From contig JAPPLF010000007.1 in NCBI GenBank assembly GCA_028874215.1, positions 62,001 to 126,000 of the forward strand: a stretch of 64,000 nt of DNA, written 5' to 3'. Origin of the DNA: Acidobacteriota bacterium. Its GTDB lineage: Bacteria; Acidobacteriota; UBA6911; RPQK01; JAJDTT01. The notes beneath the pieces were generated by a model. That model saw only the letters and a list, made by a program, of their open reading frames with translations. It was not told the origin of the DNA and ran no database searches. This document shows positions 35,164-42,785 of this stretch, in pieces. Position 1 is the stretch's first letter; every line of letters begins with the position of its first letter. The position numbers were made by a program, and so were the translations under genes.

Positions 35164-36090
35164 TTACCCCTCCGCAACGACTGGAGCGGATTTCCAAGCG
35201 ATCCGCCCGGCGTGTGCATAGACGTTGAATCGGCCTGGACGCACGAAGCCCACCAACGTCATCCCAAAGTCGCGGGCGAGCGCCACCGCCAGGCTCGAAG
35301 GCGCACTCACCGCCACCACCATGGCGATTCCGGCCATGACCGCTTTCTGAAGGATCTCGAAGCTGGTCCGTCCGCTGACCATCATCAGACGGTCTTCCAG
35401 CGGCAGCCGTCCTTCCAGAACTTCCCGGCCGATCAGCTTGTCGACGGCATTGTGGCGGCCCACGTCCTCCCGCAACGAGAGAAGGTTGCCGCCGCCATCG
35501 AACAAGCCGGCCGCGTGCAAGCCTCCCGTCTGCCGGAACACCTTCTGCCCGGCCCTCAACGCCGGACCCAGCCCCTCGATCACCCGGCTGTCCACTCTCG
35601 GCCGGTCCGCCAGGATCTTCCGGGACGGGTGGACCCGCAGCGTCTGGAGCGATGCCTTTCCGCAGACGCCGCAACTGGAGGTGGTGTAGAAGTGCCTGTC
35701 AAGCCGCGTGTCGTCGAAATCGACCCCCGGCCGCAGGTCGACCCGGACCCCGTTGTGGAGATCGCCCTCCGAATTCCTGGAAGGAAAGACCCCCTCGATG
35801 TCCTGAGGCCGGAGGACGATTCCCTCCGTGTAGAGGAATCCGGCCGCCAATTCGCGGTCGTGCCCCGGCGTGCGCATGGTAATGGAAAGGGTCTTCTCCA
35901 CGCGTTTCTCCCGGGAGGTGTATCCCAGGAGAATCTCCAGGGGCTCCTCGACCGCCAGCAGGTCCGACTCGATCCGCGCCGTGCCCCTCACGACCTTCCG
36001 GACCTGGACGAACCGGACTCGGGCAGGACGGGTTTCAGGGCTGTCCGCAAGCTGTAAGTCGGGAGTTCGCTTCGGGTCATCCGTCTGCAT
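35164..36090 (-). CDS. fdhD: Formate dehydrogenase accessory sulfurtransferase FdhD
   Basis: 308 residues from ATG 36090; the open frame extends farther upstream, but those residues lie across the promoter and opposite the S4 gene. FdhD features are EEPLEILLG, GFLYTEGIV, the CxxC motif SSCGVCGK, REDVGRHNAVDKLIG and SGRTSFEILQKA. FdhD carries sulfur from IscS to the molybdenum cofactor of formate dehydrogenase before it is active. No formate dehydrogenase is in the window. The molybdenum hydroxylase 17 kb away uses a sulfido ligand too but normally relies on XdhC-type proteins. Confidence 0.94.
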   Translation of the reverse strand: MQTDDPKRTPDLQLADSPETRPARVRFVQVRKVVRGTARIESDLLAVEEPLEILLGYTSREKRVEKTLSITMRTPGHDRELAAGFLYTEGIVLRPQDIEGVFPSRNSEGDLHNGVRVDLRPGVDFDDTRLDRHFYTTSSCGVCGKASLQTLRVHPSRKILADRPRVDSRVIEGLGPALRAGQKVFRQTGGLHAAGLFDGGGNLLSLREDVGRHNAVDKLIGREVLEGRLPLEDRLMMVSGRTSFEILQKAVMAGIAMVVAVSAPSSLAVALARDFGMTLVGFVRPGRFNVYAHAGRIAWKSAPVVAEG

Positions 36091-36135
36091 GTTTCGCCCA
36101 GCGTCGCACACTCGGCCGGTCACATGGTCGCCTTT

Positions 36136-36144
36136 ATCATAACA
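36136..36144 (-). promoter_or_regulatory. Extended -10 promoter upstream of fdhD
   Basis: TGTTATGAT on the minus strand carries the TGn extension and a near-consensus TATGAT box, 45 bases upstream of the fdhD ATG. Confidence 0.4.
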
Positions 36145-36238
36145 ATCCCCGGCTTTGGGGAGCAGACGCATGACGAAACCGGCCCGCGGCGGAGACGGAC
36201 GGGCCATGAGTGCCCACCCGGACTGGTAGACTCGGCGG

Positions 36239-36616
36239 ATGCCGGTGCGCCTGGACAAGTGGCTGCAGGTGGCCCGGGTCTTCAAGACCCGGAGCCAAGC
36301 CACTCGGGCCTGCGCTGTGGGAAGGGTCCGAGTGGGAGGCGCCGTGGCCAAGGCCCACCGGAAGGTGTCGGTAGAGGATCGCATCGAGGTGCGCCTGAAG
36401 GGCCGGACCCGCGCCCTGCGGGTCAAGGAAATCCAGGGCAGACCGGTTCCCAAGACCCAGGCCCGCACCCTGTACGAGGATCTGAGCGTGGAGCCGCTCC
36501 GGAGCCCCGCCGACCCTTTCGGAGGGATGCCGCCCGCGCCACGAAGCGTCAAGGGCCGTCCGACCAAGCGGGATCGAAGGCGGATCGACCGCTGGCGGCG
36601 TGACACTCCTGCTTGA
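36239..36616 (+). CDS. S4-domain RNA-binding protein (HslR/Hsp15-like)
   Basis: 125 residues. The S4 fold occupies the first 60 residues (VRLDKWLQVARVFKTRSQATRACAVG), with GAVAKAHRKVSVEDRIEV as its second half. The C-terminus is rich in Arg and Lys (RPTKRDRRRIDRWRR). Hsp15 binds the 50S subunit carrying stalled nascent chains. The gene is short, monocistronic and starts at ATG 36239, which agrees with the start of the conserved domain. It ends two bases before the convergent hpt gene. Confidence 0.88.
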   Translation: MPVRLDKWLQVARVFKTRSQATRACAVGRVRVGGAVAKAHRKVSVEDRIEVRLKGRTRALRVKEIQGRPVPKTQARTLYEDLSVEPLRSPADPFGGMPPAPRSVKGRPTKRDRRRIDRWRRDTPA

Positions 36617-36618
36617 GT

Positions 36619-37248
36619 TCAGCCAGCCTGGTAGACAAGAAGGTCTTCCCGTTCGAGTTCGTCCGACTGCGAAACCCTGAGCCGCGCGGCGTCCAGGTCC
36701 ATGCTGGCGATGAAGGGAAGATTGCGGTATCGATCCTGGTAGTCCAAACCGTACCCGATCAGGAATGCGCCACTGGCCTGAAATCCCACGTAACGGATGG
36801 GGACCTCCACCAGTCGAAGATCCCGCCGGTCCAGGAGAGTGCAGATCTCAATGGACGCCGGGTTCCTCCGAGTCAGAAGTCCGAGAAGGGAGTGGGCGGT
36901 CAGACCCGTATCGATGATGTCCTCCACCAGCAACACATGCCTTCCGGTGATCTCCTCCTGCAGGTCCTTGAGGAGCCGGACCCGGCCCTGGTCCCGCCGG
37001 GGATGGTAGCGGCTGACGGAGATGAAATCGAGACTGACCGGTGTGGTCATGCTCCGGATCAGATCGCAGGTGAAGACCAAAGCCCCCTTCAGGATTCCCA
37101 CGACCATGAGGTCCCGGCCCCGGTAGTCCCGTTCGATCCGGCGCGCCAGTTCCACGACCCGTTTCAGAATCGTGGCCTCGTCGTACACGATCTCATCGAC
37201 GACGGAATGGAAGGGCTTCTTCACCGTCGGGGAGAGAATCTCGCTCAT
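36619..37248 (-). CDS. hpt: Hypoxanthine phosphoribosyltransferase
   Basis: 209 residues, a little longer than the usual 175-185. The PRPP-binding motif VLLVEDIIDTGLT lies in the middle, the flexible loop near SVSRYHPRRD, and the base-binding segment YVGFQASGAFLIGYGLDYQDRYRNLPFIASM toward the end has the expected IGYGLDY. The enzyme salvages hypoxanthine or guanine with PRPP in the cytoplasm. The start ATG overlaps the stop of the upstream small nuclease-like gene by 4 bases. Confidence 0.93.
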   Translation of the reverse strand: MSEILSPTVKKPFHSVVDEIVYDEATILKRVVELARRIERDYRGRDLMVVGILKGALVFTCDLIRSMTTPVSLDFISVSRYHPRRDQGRVRLLKDLQEEITGRHVLLVEDIIDTGLTAHSLLGLLTRRNPASIEICTLLDRRDLRLVEVPIRYVGFQASGAFLIGYGLDYQDRYRNLPFIASMDLDAARLRVSQSDELEREDLLVYQAG

Positions 37249-37589
37249 GCCAAAGTTCCGAACTTGAAGAGAAGCTTCCGATAGTCCCGCCCGTAGAGCA
37301 CCTTCAGCTTCAGGTCGGGATAGAGCTGGCGCATCCGCCGTATTTTCCGGTTCTTCGGAGTCACCAGGCTCTGTTTCATGGTGGTCAACTCCACAAAGAG
37401 CTCAAACTGCGGCAGGTAGAAATCGGGCGTGAAACTCCGGATCACCCGGCCCTCGGCATCGTGGTCCAAGGGAAAACAGACCGGCTCGTAACGCCACTCG
37501 ACCCGGTAGAAGTCCAGAAACCGGGCGAAGTTGGCCTCACTCTCGTGAGCGAAGTGCGACTGTGCTGGAGGGCGGCCTGCCTTGACCAT
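37245..37589 (-). CDS. Small PD-(D/E)xK nuclease-like protein
   Basis: 114 residues. The centre reads SFTPDFYLPQFELFVELTTMKQ, an arrangement (PD, about ten residues, then ExT and a lysine) that fits the PD-(D/E)xK nuclease active site. An early HESEANFARFLDFYRVEWRYEP fits the first helix of such folds. The C-terminal PDLKLKVLYGRDYRKLLFKF is basic. No function is known, but the family is small and resembles uncharacterised nucleases or resolvases. It is coupled to hpt by a 4-base overlap. Catalysis is not shown. Confidence 0.72.
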   Translation of the reverse strand: MVKAGRPPAQSHFAHESEANFARFLDFYRVEWRYEPVCFPLDHDAEGRVIRSFTPDFYLPQFELFVELTTMKQSLVTPKNRKIRRMRQLYPDLKLKVLYGRDYRKLLFKFGTLA

Positions 37590-37635
37590 GCTGGCCGCTT
37601 GTTTCTATCAGAAAGCTCTGACGGATCGTGGTGTC

Positions 37636-40600
37636 TCAGTGTCCGGAGGAGGGCGGAACCGAGGAAAGAAAGGTGCGGCCGTTGCCGAACAGCTCCTGGG
37701 CGACCACTCGGCCCGGGCTCGATTCCAGGACCACGAATCCGCCCAGGAGGCCCCGGGTCGGGGGAACCAGGTTCTGGATCAGGTCGGAGAATCTGGCTTT
37801 GGGCTGCATGGCGATCCCGCCGGCCTCACCCTGCAGGACTCCCTGCGAGTCGTACACCTGGAGGCTCACATCCGTGGCGACGTCGCCCGGATTGAAGACC
37901 GCGATCCCGGTGAAGATGGGCGGCAACGTATCTCCGGGCCTGCGCTCGCCATTGGCCACCTGGCTGAAGACCGCCCGTCGCAGGGGCTCGGTCTGCAGTG
38001 TCAGGGCGGCCGCGTATTCCCCGCCGACGGGGTCTCCGAAAATGACGTCGCCGATCAATCCCGGATGTGTGCTGTCCACCGCTACGGAACCGACCAGGAT
38101 CGATTGCGGCGGCGCCTCCAGGCCGAAGACCTCCGACGCGTTCCCCTGGAAGCTCTCGCGGGGTGCAAGTCGGAGCCGGTAGGGCCCGCCCAACTGCATC
38201 CCGTCCGATTGAAAAGCCACCAGCCGGACGTCCGTTTCCTCTTCCCCGGAGTTGATCAGCTTGATGCTGGTGAAGTACCCGCCGGCGTCTCCGGTCCCTT
38301 CCCCGCTCGCCAACTGGGCCGAGTAGAGACTTCGCGCCGTTCCGGTTTCGGTGGCGTTGAGCCCCAGGACCGTGTCCCCCAACTCGATCAATTCGAATCC
38401 CACCACCCCGGGACCTTGCGTGACCTCGACCCGGACGTGACCATGGGAAACGCCCCCCAGCGGACCGAAAAACTCCGTAATCGACCCTGCCAGCCGGCTC
38501 TGGCCGGCGAGATTGAAGATTTCCGGACCCGCCAGTGAAACTCCGTCCGATCCGAACAGGGTCAGGCGCACGGTGGACCGCTGATCTGCGGGATTCGCCA
38601 AGGCCAGCGTTGTCCGCGCCGCCTGATCGCTGTCTTCGGATGGAAATGCGCCCGGACCTTCGAAGATCCGGGTGAAATACAGCAGCCGCGAACCGGAGGA
38701 GAACGCCACCGCTCCATCCATCTTGGTGGATGGCCCCGTGAGGCCGTTGCCGTAGAGGAAAAAACCGGCCAACTCGGGCGTCGATGATCGTATCCGCATC
38801 CAGCCCTCGCGCCGGGCGCTCAATTGGGCCTCGAAAAACTCCCTGCCCAGTTGCGCCAACTGCTGACCGGCCCCCACCCGGCGGACGCTGGGACTCAAGG
38901 GGAAAAGTGGATCACCCTGATTCGAAAACACCTCCACCGCCATGACGGCGTCGGTCCTGGAGTCGTTGGTGACGGCGAAACCGCTGAAATCGTTGGTGTC
39001 CCCCCGATAGAAGGGAAAGAGCAGCTCCCGGCCGGGAGCGGTGAAGAGAACCTGCCGGCCGGACAGATCGAAGTCGTTCTGCGGGAAAACCTGGTACAGA
39101 CCCGACGGCCCGAACCGGTAGGCCACCGGTTCCTCGCTGAAGTCGACGGATCGCGCGGCGGCGCGGGAACCGGGAGTGATGCCCACAATGGCCTGAATAT
39201 CATCCGGGTCCGGGAGGACGTCCACCTGCCCGTAGTCCAGCAGGATGTCTCCGTTGGAAAACAGGGTCACCGACAAGTCGTTCGGGGGACGCCGCCCCCC
39301 CAGGGTGAACTCGGGGACCCCGTCCCAGATGAAGCTCAGAGACCCTTCCCCGGCCTCGGCCCGGATCTCACCGTCGGCCTCGGGGTCCAGATCGCTGAAA
39401 AAGAGGGCGATGCGGGGAGGACCGTCGAGGAAACGTCTTCGGCTTCTGGGGACTCCGGGTTGGCCGTCGCCGATCCCGAACGTCAGGTTCCCATCGCTGT
39501 TGACCACCACCTCGGTGTAGGTGGTGCCATAGAACGGAAACGAGAATCCTTCCGGAAATTCGAAAATCATCTCCCCGTCGTCTTCGAGGAGCGAGAGCTG
39601 ATTCACTTCTTCATTGGTCTGCAGATCGATCCCGGAGACCACTTCGCCTGCGGCGACCTCCACGACCACCTTCTCCGCCGGATCGTCCTCCGACGTCCCC
39701 GATTCGCCGGCGCCGTTGTAGAAATCCTTGGGGAATCCGGTGAAACGGACATCGTAAGGGCCCACCGAGCTGCCCTCGGTGAATTGGTGATTCAGCGGCT
39801 CGATGAAGACCACATAGGTGCCGGGCGGCAGGCCGGGCAACTGATAGGAACCGTCATCGGTAACCAGGAAATCGGAGACCACCCCCACCTGCCCACCCTT
39901 GACTTCCGTCAGCTTGCCTGCCGCATCGAGTTCCACCGCCGCCGCCACCACGTTGGCGCCGAGGACGGGGGCTCCGGTCCGCCTCAGCACCCGTCCCCGG
40001 ATGGTGCCGGTATTGGCAGCAAAAGACTCCTCCGGATACAGCCAGGAGATCCAGATTGCATCGTCCAGGAGCGGCTCGTTCGGTCCGAAGAACGATCCTA
40101 TGGGGTACATCACCGGAACGAAGCCCAGATCCCCGAGATCGCCGCTTTCGAACCATTCCCTGCCCCCCTGGGTATGGTCCAATCCCAGGAGGTGGCCGAT
40201 CTCGTGCATCGTCACACGGTAGAAATCGTCCGGCTGGGATGCCGGGTTTTTGCCGATTACGGTGTACCCGAACTCGTACTCAAGGGCGTCTTCGTCGGCA
40301 AATCGGATCGCGGCGAATCCCAGAATGTTCTCGCCGGCCCCCTCTCCGAATACAAGGTTGCCGATCTCGCCGTCCTGGTCGAAGATGATGAGGTTCTCGG
40401 GGCGGCGGCTTCCCGCATATTCGGTGAAGTTGGAACCATCGACGTTCTCCTCCAGAAACCGGGGCTCGGGATTCCGGACCCGGAGCGTCGAGGTCTCCAC
40501 GTCCTCCCACACCTGAAAAGCCTCGTGGACCCGCGTCCCCAGATGAGCCCATCGAGTTTCGGAGAACTCCTGATCGATCAGGTACAGGACCGGCTTGCCG

Positions 40601-40746
40601 GCATTCCACTTGAGGACTCGTCCGCCCCGAAGAACGTCGCGGGGTCCGCCGGCGAAGAGGGATGATCCCAGCGCGAGGATCAGCCCCGTGACGAGGAAGG
40701 CGCCGGCCCCCGGAGCCGGGCGCGGGCCGGGTTCGCGGGTCGTCAT
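37636..40746 (-). CDS. Secreted matrixin-type metalloprotease with carboxypeptidase-regulatory domain and four surface repeats
   Basis: 1036 residues from ATG 40746; the frame continues upstream but that part overlaps other genes. Residues 14-32 form a signal peptide. The zinc site HEIGHLLGLDH is at 181-191 and the Met-turn is in PVMYPIG (about 211-217). A CarboxypepD_reg-like beta domain follows (about 247-400), then a NIDO-like segment (FPFYGTTYTEVVVNSDGNL) and four repeats of about 115 residues from 562 to the end. The gene is probably cell-surface or extracellular. It starts inside the stop of the partner gene (4-base overlap). Confidence 0.86.
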   Translation of the reverse strand: MTTREPGPRPAPGAGAFLVTGLILALGSSLFAGGPRDVLRGGRVLKWNAGKPVLYLIDQEFSETRWAHLGTRVHEAFQVWEDVETSTLRVRNPEPRFLEENVDGSNFTEYAGSRRPENLIIFDQDGEIGNLVFGEGAGENILGFAAIRFADEDALEYEFGYTVIGKNPASQPDDFYRVTMHEIGHLLGLDHTQGGREWFESGDLGDLGFVPVMYPIGSFFGPNEPLLDDAIWISWLYPEESFAANTGTIRGRVLRRTGAPVLGANVVAAAVELDAAGKLTEVKGGQVGVVSDFLVTDDGSYQLPGLPPGTYVVFIEPLNHQFTEGSSVGPYDVRFTGFPKDFYNGAGESGTSEDDPAEKVVVEVAAGEVVSGIDLQTNEEVNQLSLLEDDGEMIFEFPEGFSFPFYGTTYTEVVVNSDGNLTFGIGDGQPGVPRSRRRFLDGPPRIALFFSDLDPEADGEIRAEAGEGSLSFIWDGVPEFTLGGRRPPNDLSVTLFSNGDILLDYGQVDVLPDPDDIQAIVGITPGSRAAARSVDFSEEPVAYRFGPSGLYQVFPQNDFDLSGRQVLFTAPGRELLFPFYRGDTNDFSGFAVTNDSRTDAVMAVEVFSNQGDPLFPLSPSVRRVGAGQQLAQLGREFFEAQLSARREGWMRIRSSTPELAGFFLYGNGLTGPSTKMDGAVAFSSGSRLLYFTRIFEGPGAFPSEDSDQAARTTLALANPADQRSTVRLTLFGSDGVSLAGPEIFNLAGQSRLAGSITEFFGPLGGVSHGHVRVEVTQGPGVVGFELIELGDTVLGLNATETGTARSLYSAQLASGEGTGDAGGYFTSIKLINSGEEETDVRLVAFQSDGMQLGGPYRLRLAPRESFQGNASEVFGLEAPPQSILVGSVAVDSTHPGLIGDVIFGDPVGGEYAAALTLQTEPLRRAVFSQVANGERRPGDTLPPIFTGIAVFNPGDVATDVSLQVYDSQGVLQGEAGGIAMQPKARFSDLIQNLVPPTRGLLGGFVVLESSPGRVVAQELFGNGRTFLSSVPPSSGH

Positions 40747-41435
40747 CTTGAGGTGGGCTCCAGCGCCACCCAATAGCGATCGATTCTCCGAACCACCGAC
40801 TCGAACCGATCCAGAGAGATCGGAGTTCCAGGCCGCAACGCCGCCTGTTCCCCGGCGCTGAGAGTCGAACCGCGAATCTGGCCGGAACTCGCCCGATGCA
40901 GGAGATTGGCGTTGCCCACCCGGTTCAATACGGCCTGTCCCCCGCGGCCGTCCTTGCCCACCCGGAACATGCCCTGGGCCAGGCCCACGGGACTGGTGAG
41001 TCCCAATCGGCTGTCGGGATAGAGGAACAGGAGGATTTCCTGGCCGGGGGAGAACTCGGGCAGGCCGCGGATACCTCCGGCCGGGCCGCCGCTCAACTGC
41101 CGAAACCGGATAGACTCGTTGGCTTGGGCTCCCTTGATCCCCCGCAGGACCTCGAAGGTATAGGTCGCCATGGGAAGACCGGTGGACGGTTCCCGGCCCG
41201 ATTCCGCCTGAAGGCATCGTCCCCAGAAGATGCGGTCCGCGGCTCGGACCATTTCGAAGAGATTGATGCGCTCCACGCTCGCGGCCCCGAGCCGCGAAAA
41301 CCAAAGCAGGAGAATGGCGGCGATCCAACAGACCGAAAGAGCCAGCGATCGGACCCGCCTGGCGCGAACCGACTCCCCAATCGGACCTGCCGCCACGATC
41401 TTGTCTCCGACTTCTCCGTTCCCTATGCTGGCCAT
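40743..41435 (-). CDS. Secreted protein coupled to the matrixin gene, function unknown
   Basis: 230 residues from ATG 41435; ATG 41492 would add 19. A hydrophobic segment (LALSVCWIAAILLLWFSRLG) follows a basic N-terminal stretch, so it may be a long signal peptide or an anchor. The mature part contains ATYTFEVLRGIKGAQANESI and FSPGQEILLFLYPDSRLGL, a pattern of a small beta-rich domain often found before matrixin genes in environmental genomes. No catalytic residues are recognised. The 4-base overlap with the protease gene suggests that the two are made together. Confidence 0.7.
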   Translation of the reverse strand: MASIGNGEVGDKIVAAGPIGESVRARRVRSLALSVCWIAAILLLWFSRLGAASVERINLFEMVRAADRIFWGRCLQAESGREPSTGLPMATYTFEVLRGIKGAQANESIRFRQLSGGPAGGIRGLPEFSPGQEILLFLYPDSRLGLTSPVGLAQGMFRVGKDGRGGQAVLNRVGNANLLHRASSGQIRGSTLSAGEQAALRPGTPISLDRFESVVRRIDRYWVALEPTSR

Positions 41436-41528
41436 GTCGCTGGTCCCGATTCCATATTGCTTCGGCTTTCCCAAAGCCCTGCACCTCTTCATACTGATGC
41501 ATTCCGGGTAACGGAGTTTCAATCTCCC

Positions 41529-42785
41529 ATGACCGAATCCAGCCTCGAGGAGACGGCAGAGAAGATCTTCGGGGCCCAGGACCCGGCCGCAGTCGCCCAA
41601 TGGGTCGATTACTGGAATCGGGGACGCGAGCGCAATCTCGACCTGCTCCGCTCATTCGAGGAGGTGTTCCTTCTGGACCTGGGCAAACAGCGGGTCCTGG
41701 ATGCCGGCTGCGGCGTCGGGAGCATGGGGGAAGTCCTCCGGGAGCGTTGCGGCCACTACGTCGGCGTCGACGTGAATCGTCACGTCCTCCGATTTTCGAT
41801 TCCCGCGGCCCGGAGATCGTACGTTCAGGCCAGCGGCCTGTCGCTCCCATTCGCGAGGCGGTCCTTCGATTGCATCTTCGCGTTCGACGTTCTGGAGCAT
41901 CTGCCGGGTGGACTCCCGAACCAGATTCGTTTTCTGAAGGAGCTGCGCCGCGTGCTCAAGCCCATGGGCACGATTCTTTTCACGACTCCCAACTCCTGGT
42001 ATCCCTACGACGCCCATTCCCGCAGCTACTTCGCGCACTATCTTCCGGTGCGGCTGGCCGACTGGATCCATCGGCGCCGCCGTCCGTCGTTCCTGAAGGA
42101 GCACGGTTCGACCGCCAACATTCCCCTGCTCACCCCTCGCCGTCTCCGGGAGTGCATCGAGGACAGCGGTCTCGCCCTCCTGCACGAGTTGCCCTGCTGC
42201 CTGGATCGTGACCAGTTGTCCCACCTCTCGCCCCTGAAATCCATTCCCGCCTATCTGGGTCTGGGTTGGTACCCCCATGCCGAGTTCTGGGGCATCCTCT
42301 GCCGTCCCGACGCCCGCTCCGGGCTGCGTCTCAAGCTCAAGACCCGGCTGGTTCAGTTGGACGGGGACTCGTCCCAGGTCGTGTGGCAGGACTTCGAGTC
42401 CCACATCGACTTTACGCGAAAATCCTTTTCCCACCAGCTCGACCGGGGCTGGTACGGCCACGAGCCAGGTCCCCCTGGTTATCGGTGGATTGCACAGGAA
42501 GCCGTCTGCTATCTCCAGCTCGGAGGGCCCGTCTCGCGCCTCCGGATTCAAGGCTTCAGCCCACAGGGGAATCGGATCCGATTCTGGGTCGACGAGATCT
42601 GCGTGGGCGAACATTCCATGAACCCGAAAAGCAGCTTCGATCTCACTTTTTTCCTTCCTTTACAGCCACCTGAGGACAGGATGGTCAAGGTTCTTCTTAA
42701 CTGTGGCCGGACCTATCGGCTGGAACAGTCGGACGACCGGAGGGAACTGGGAGCCGTCGTCTCATCCTTAGAGCTGCTGCCATGA
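41529..42785 (+). CDS. SAM-dependent methyltransferase with C-terminal beta domain
   Basis: 418 residues from ATG 41529. Residues about 50-165 are a class I methyltransferase with motif I VLDAGCGVGSMGE, the acidic VGVDVN strand and FDCIFAFDVLEHL, followed by LKPMGTILFTTPN. The C-terminal 120 residues (EAVCYLQLGGPVSRLRIQGF onward) form a predicted beta sandwich, which is unusual for this enzyme type and might bind a glycan. The stop overlaps the glycosyltransferase start by 4 bases, so the pair probably modifies the same surface polysaccharide. Confidence 0.82.
   Translation: MTESSLEETAEKIFGAQDPAAVAQWVDYWNRGRERNLDLLRSFEEVFLLDLGKQRVLDAGCGVGSMGEVLRERCGHYVGVDVNRHVLRFSIPAARRSYVQASGLSLPFARRSFDCIFAFDVLEHLPGGLPNQIRFLKELRRVLKPMGTILFTTPNSWYPYDAHSRSYFAHYLPVRLADWIHRRRRPSFLKEHGSTANIPLLTPRRLRECIEDSGLALLHELPCCLDRDQLSHLSPLKSIPAYLGLGWYPHAEFWGILCRPDARSGLRLKLKTRLVQLDGDSSQVVWQDFESHIDFTRKSFSHQLDRGWYGHEPGPPGYRWIAQEAVCYLQLGGPVSRLRIQGFSPQGNRIRFWVDEICVGEHSMNPKSSFDLTFFLPLQPPEDRMVKVLLNCGRTYRLEQSDDRRELGAVVSSLELLP

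Noticed and set aside
36091-36606. Upstream extension of the fdhD frame
   Set aside because: It lacks FdhD similarity and covers the promoter region and the opposite S4 gene.
40747-41850. Upstream extension of the matrixin frame
   Set aside because: It overlaps the partner gene and the divergent methyltransferase; the signal peptide begins after the ATG at 40746.
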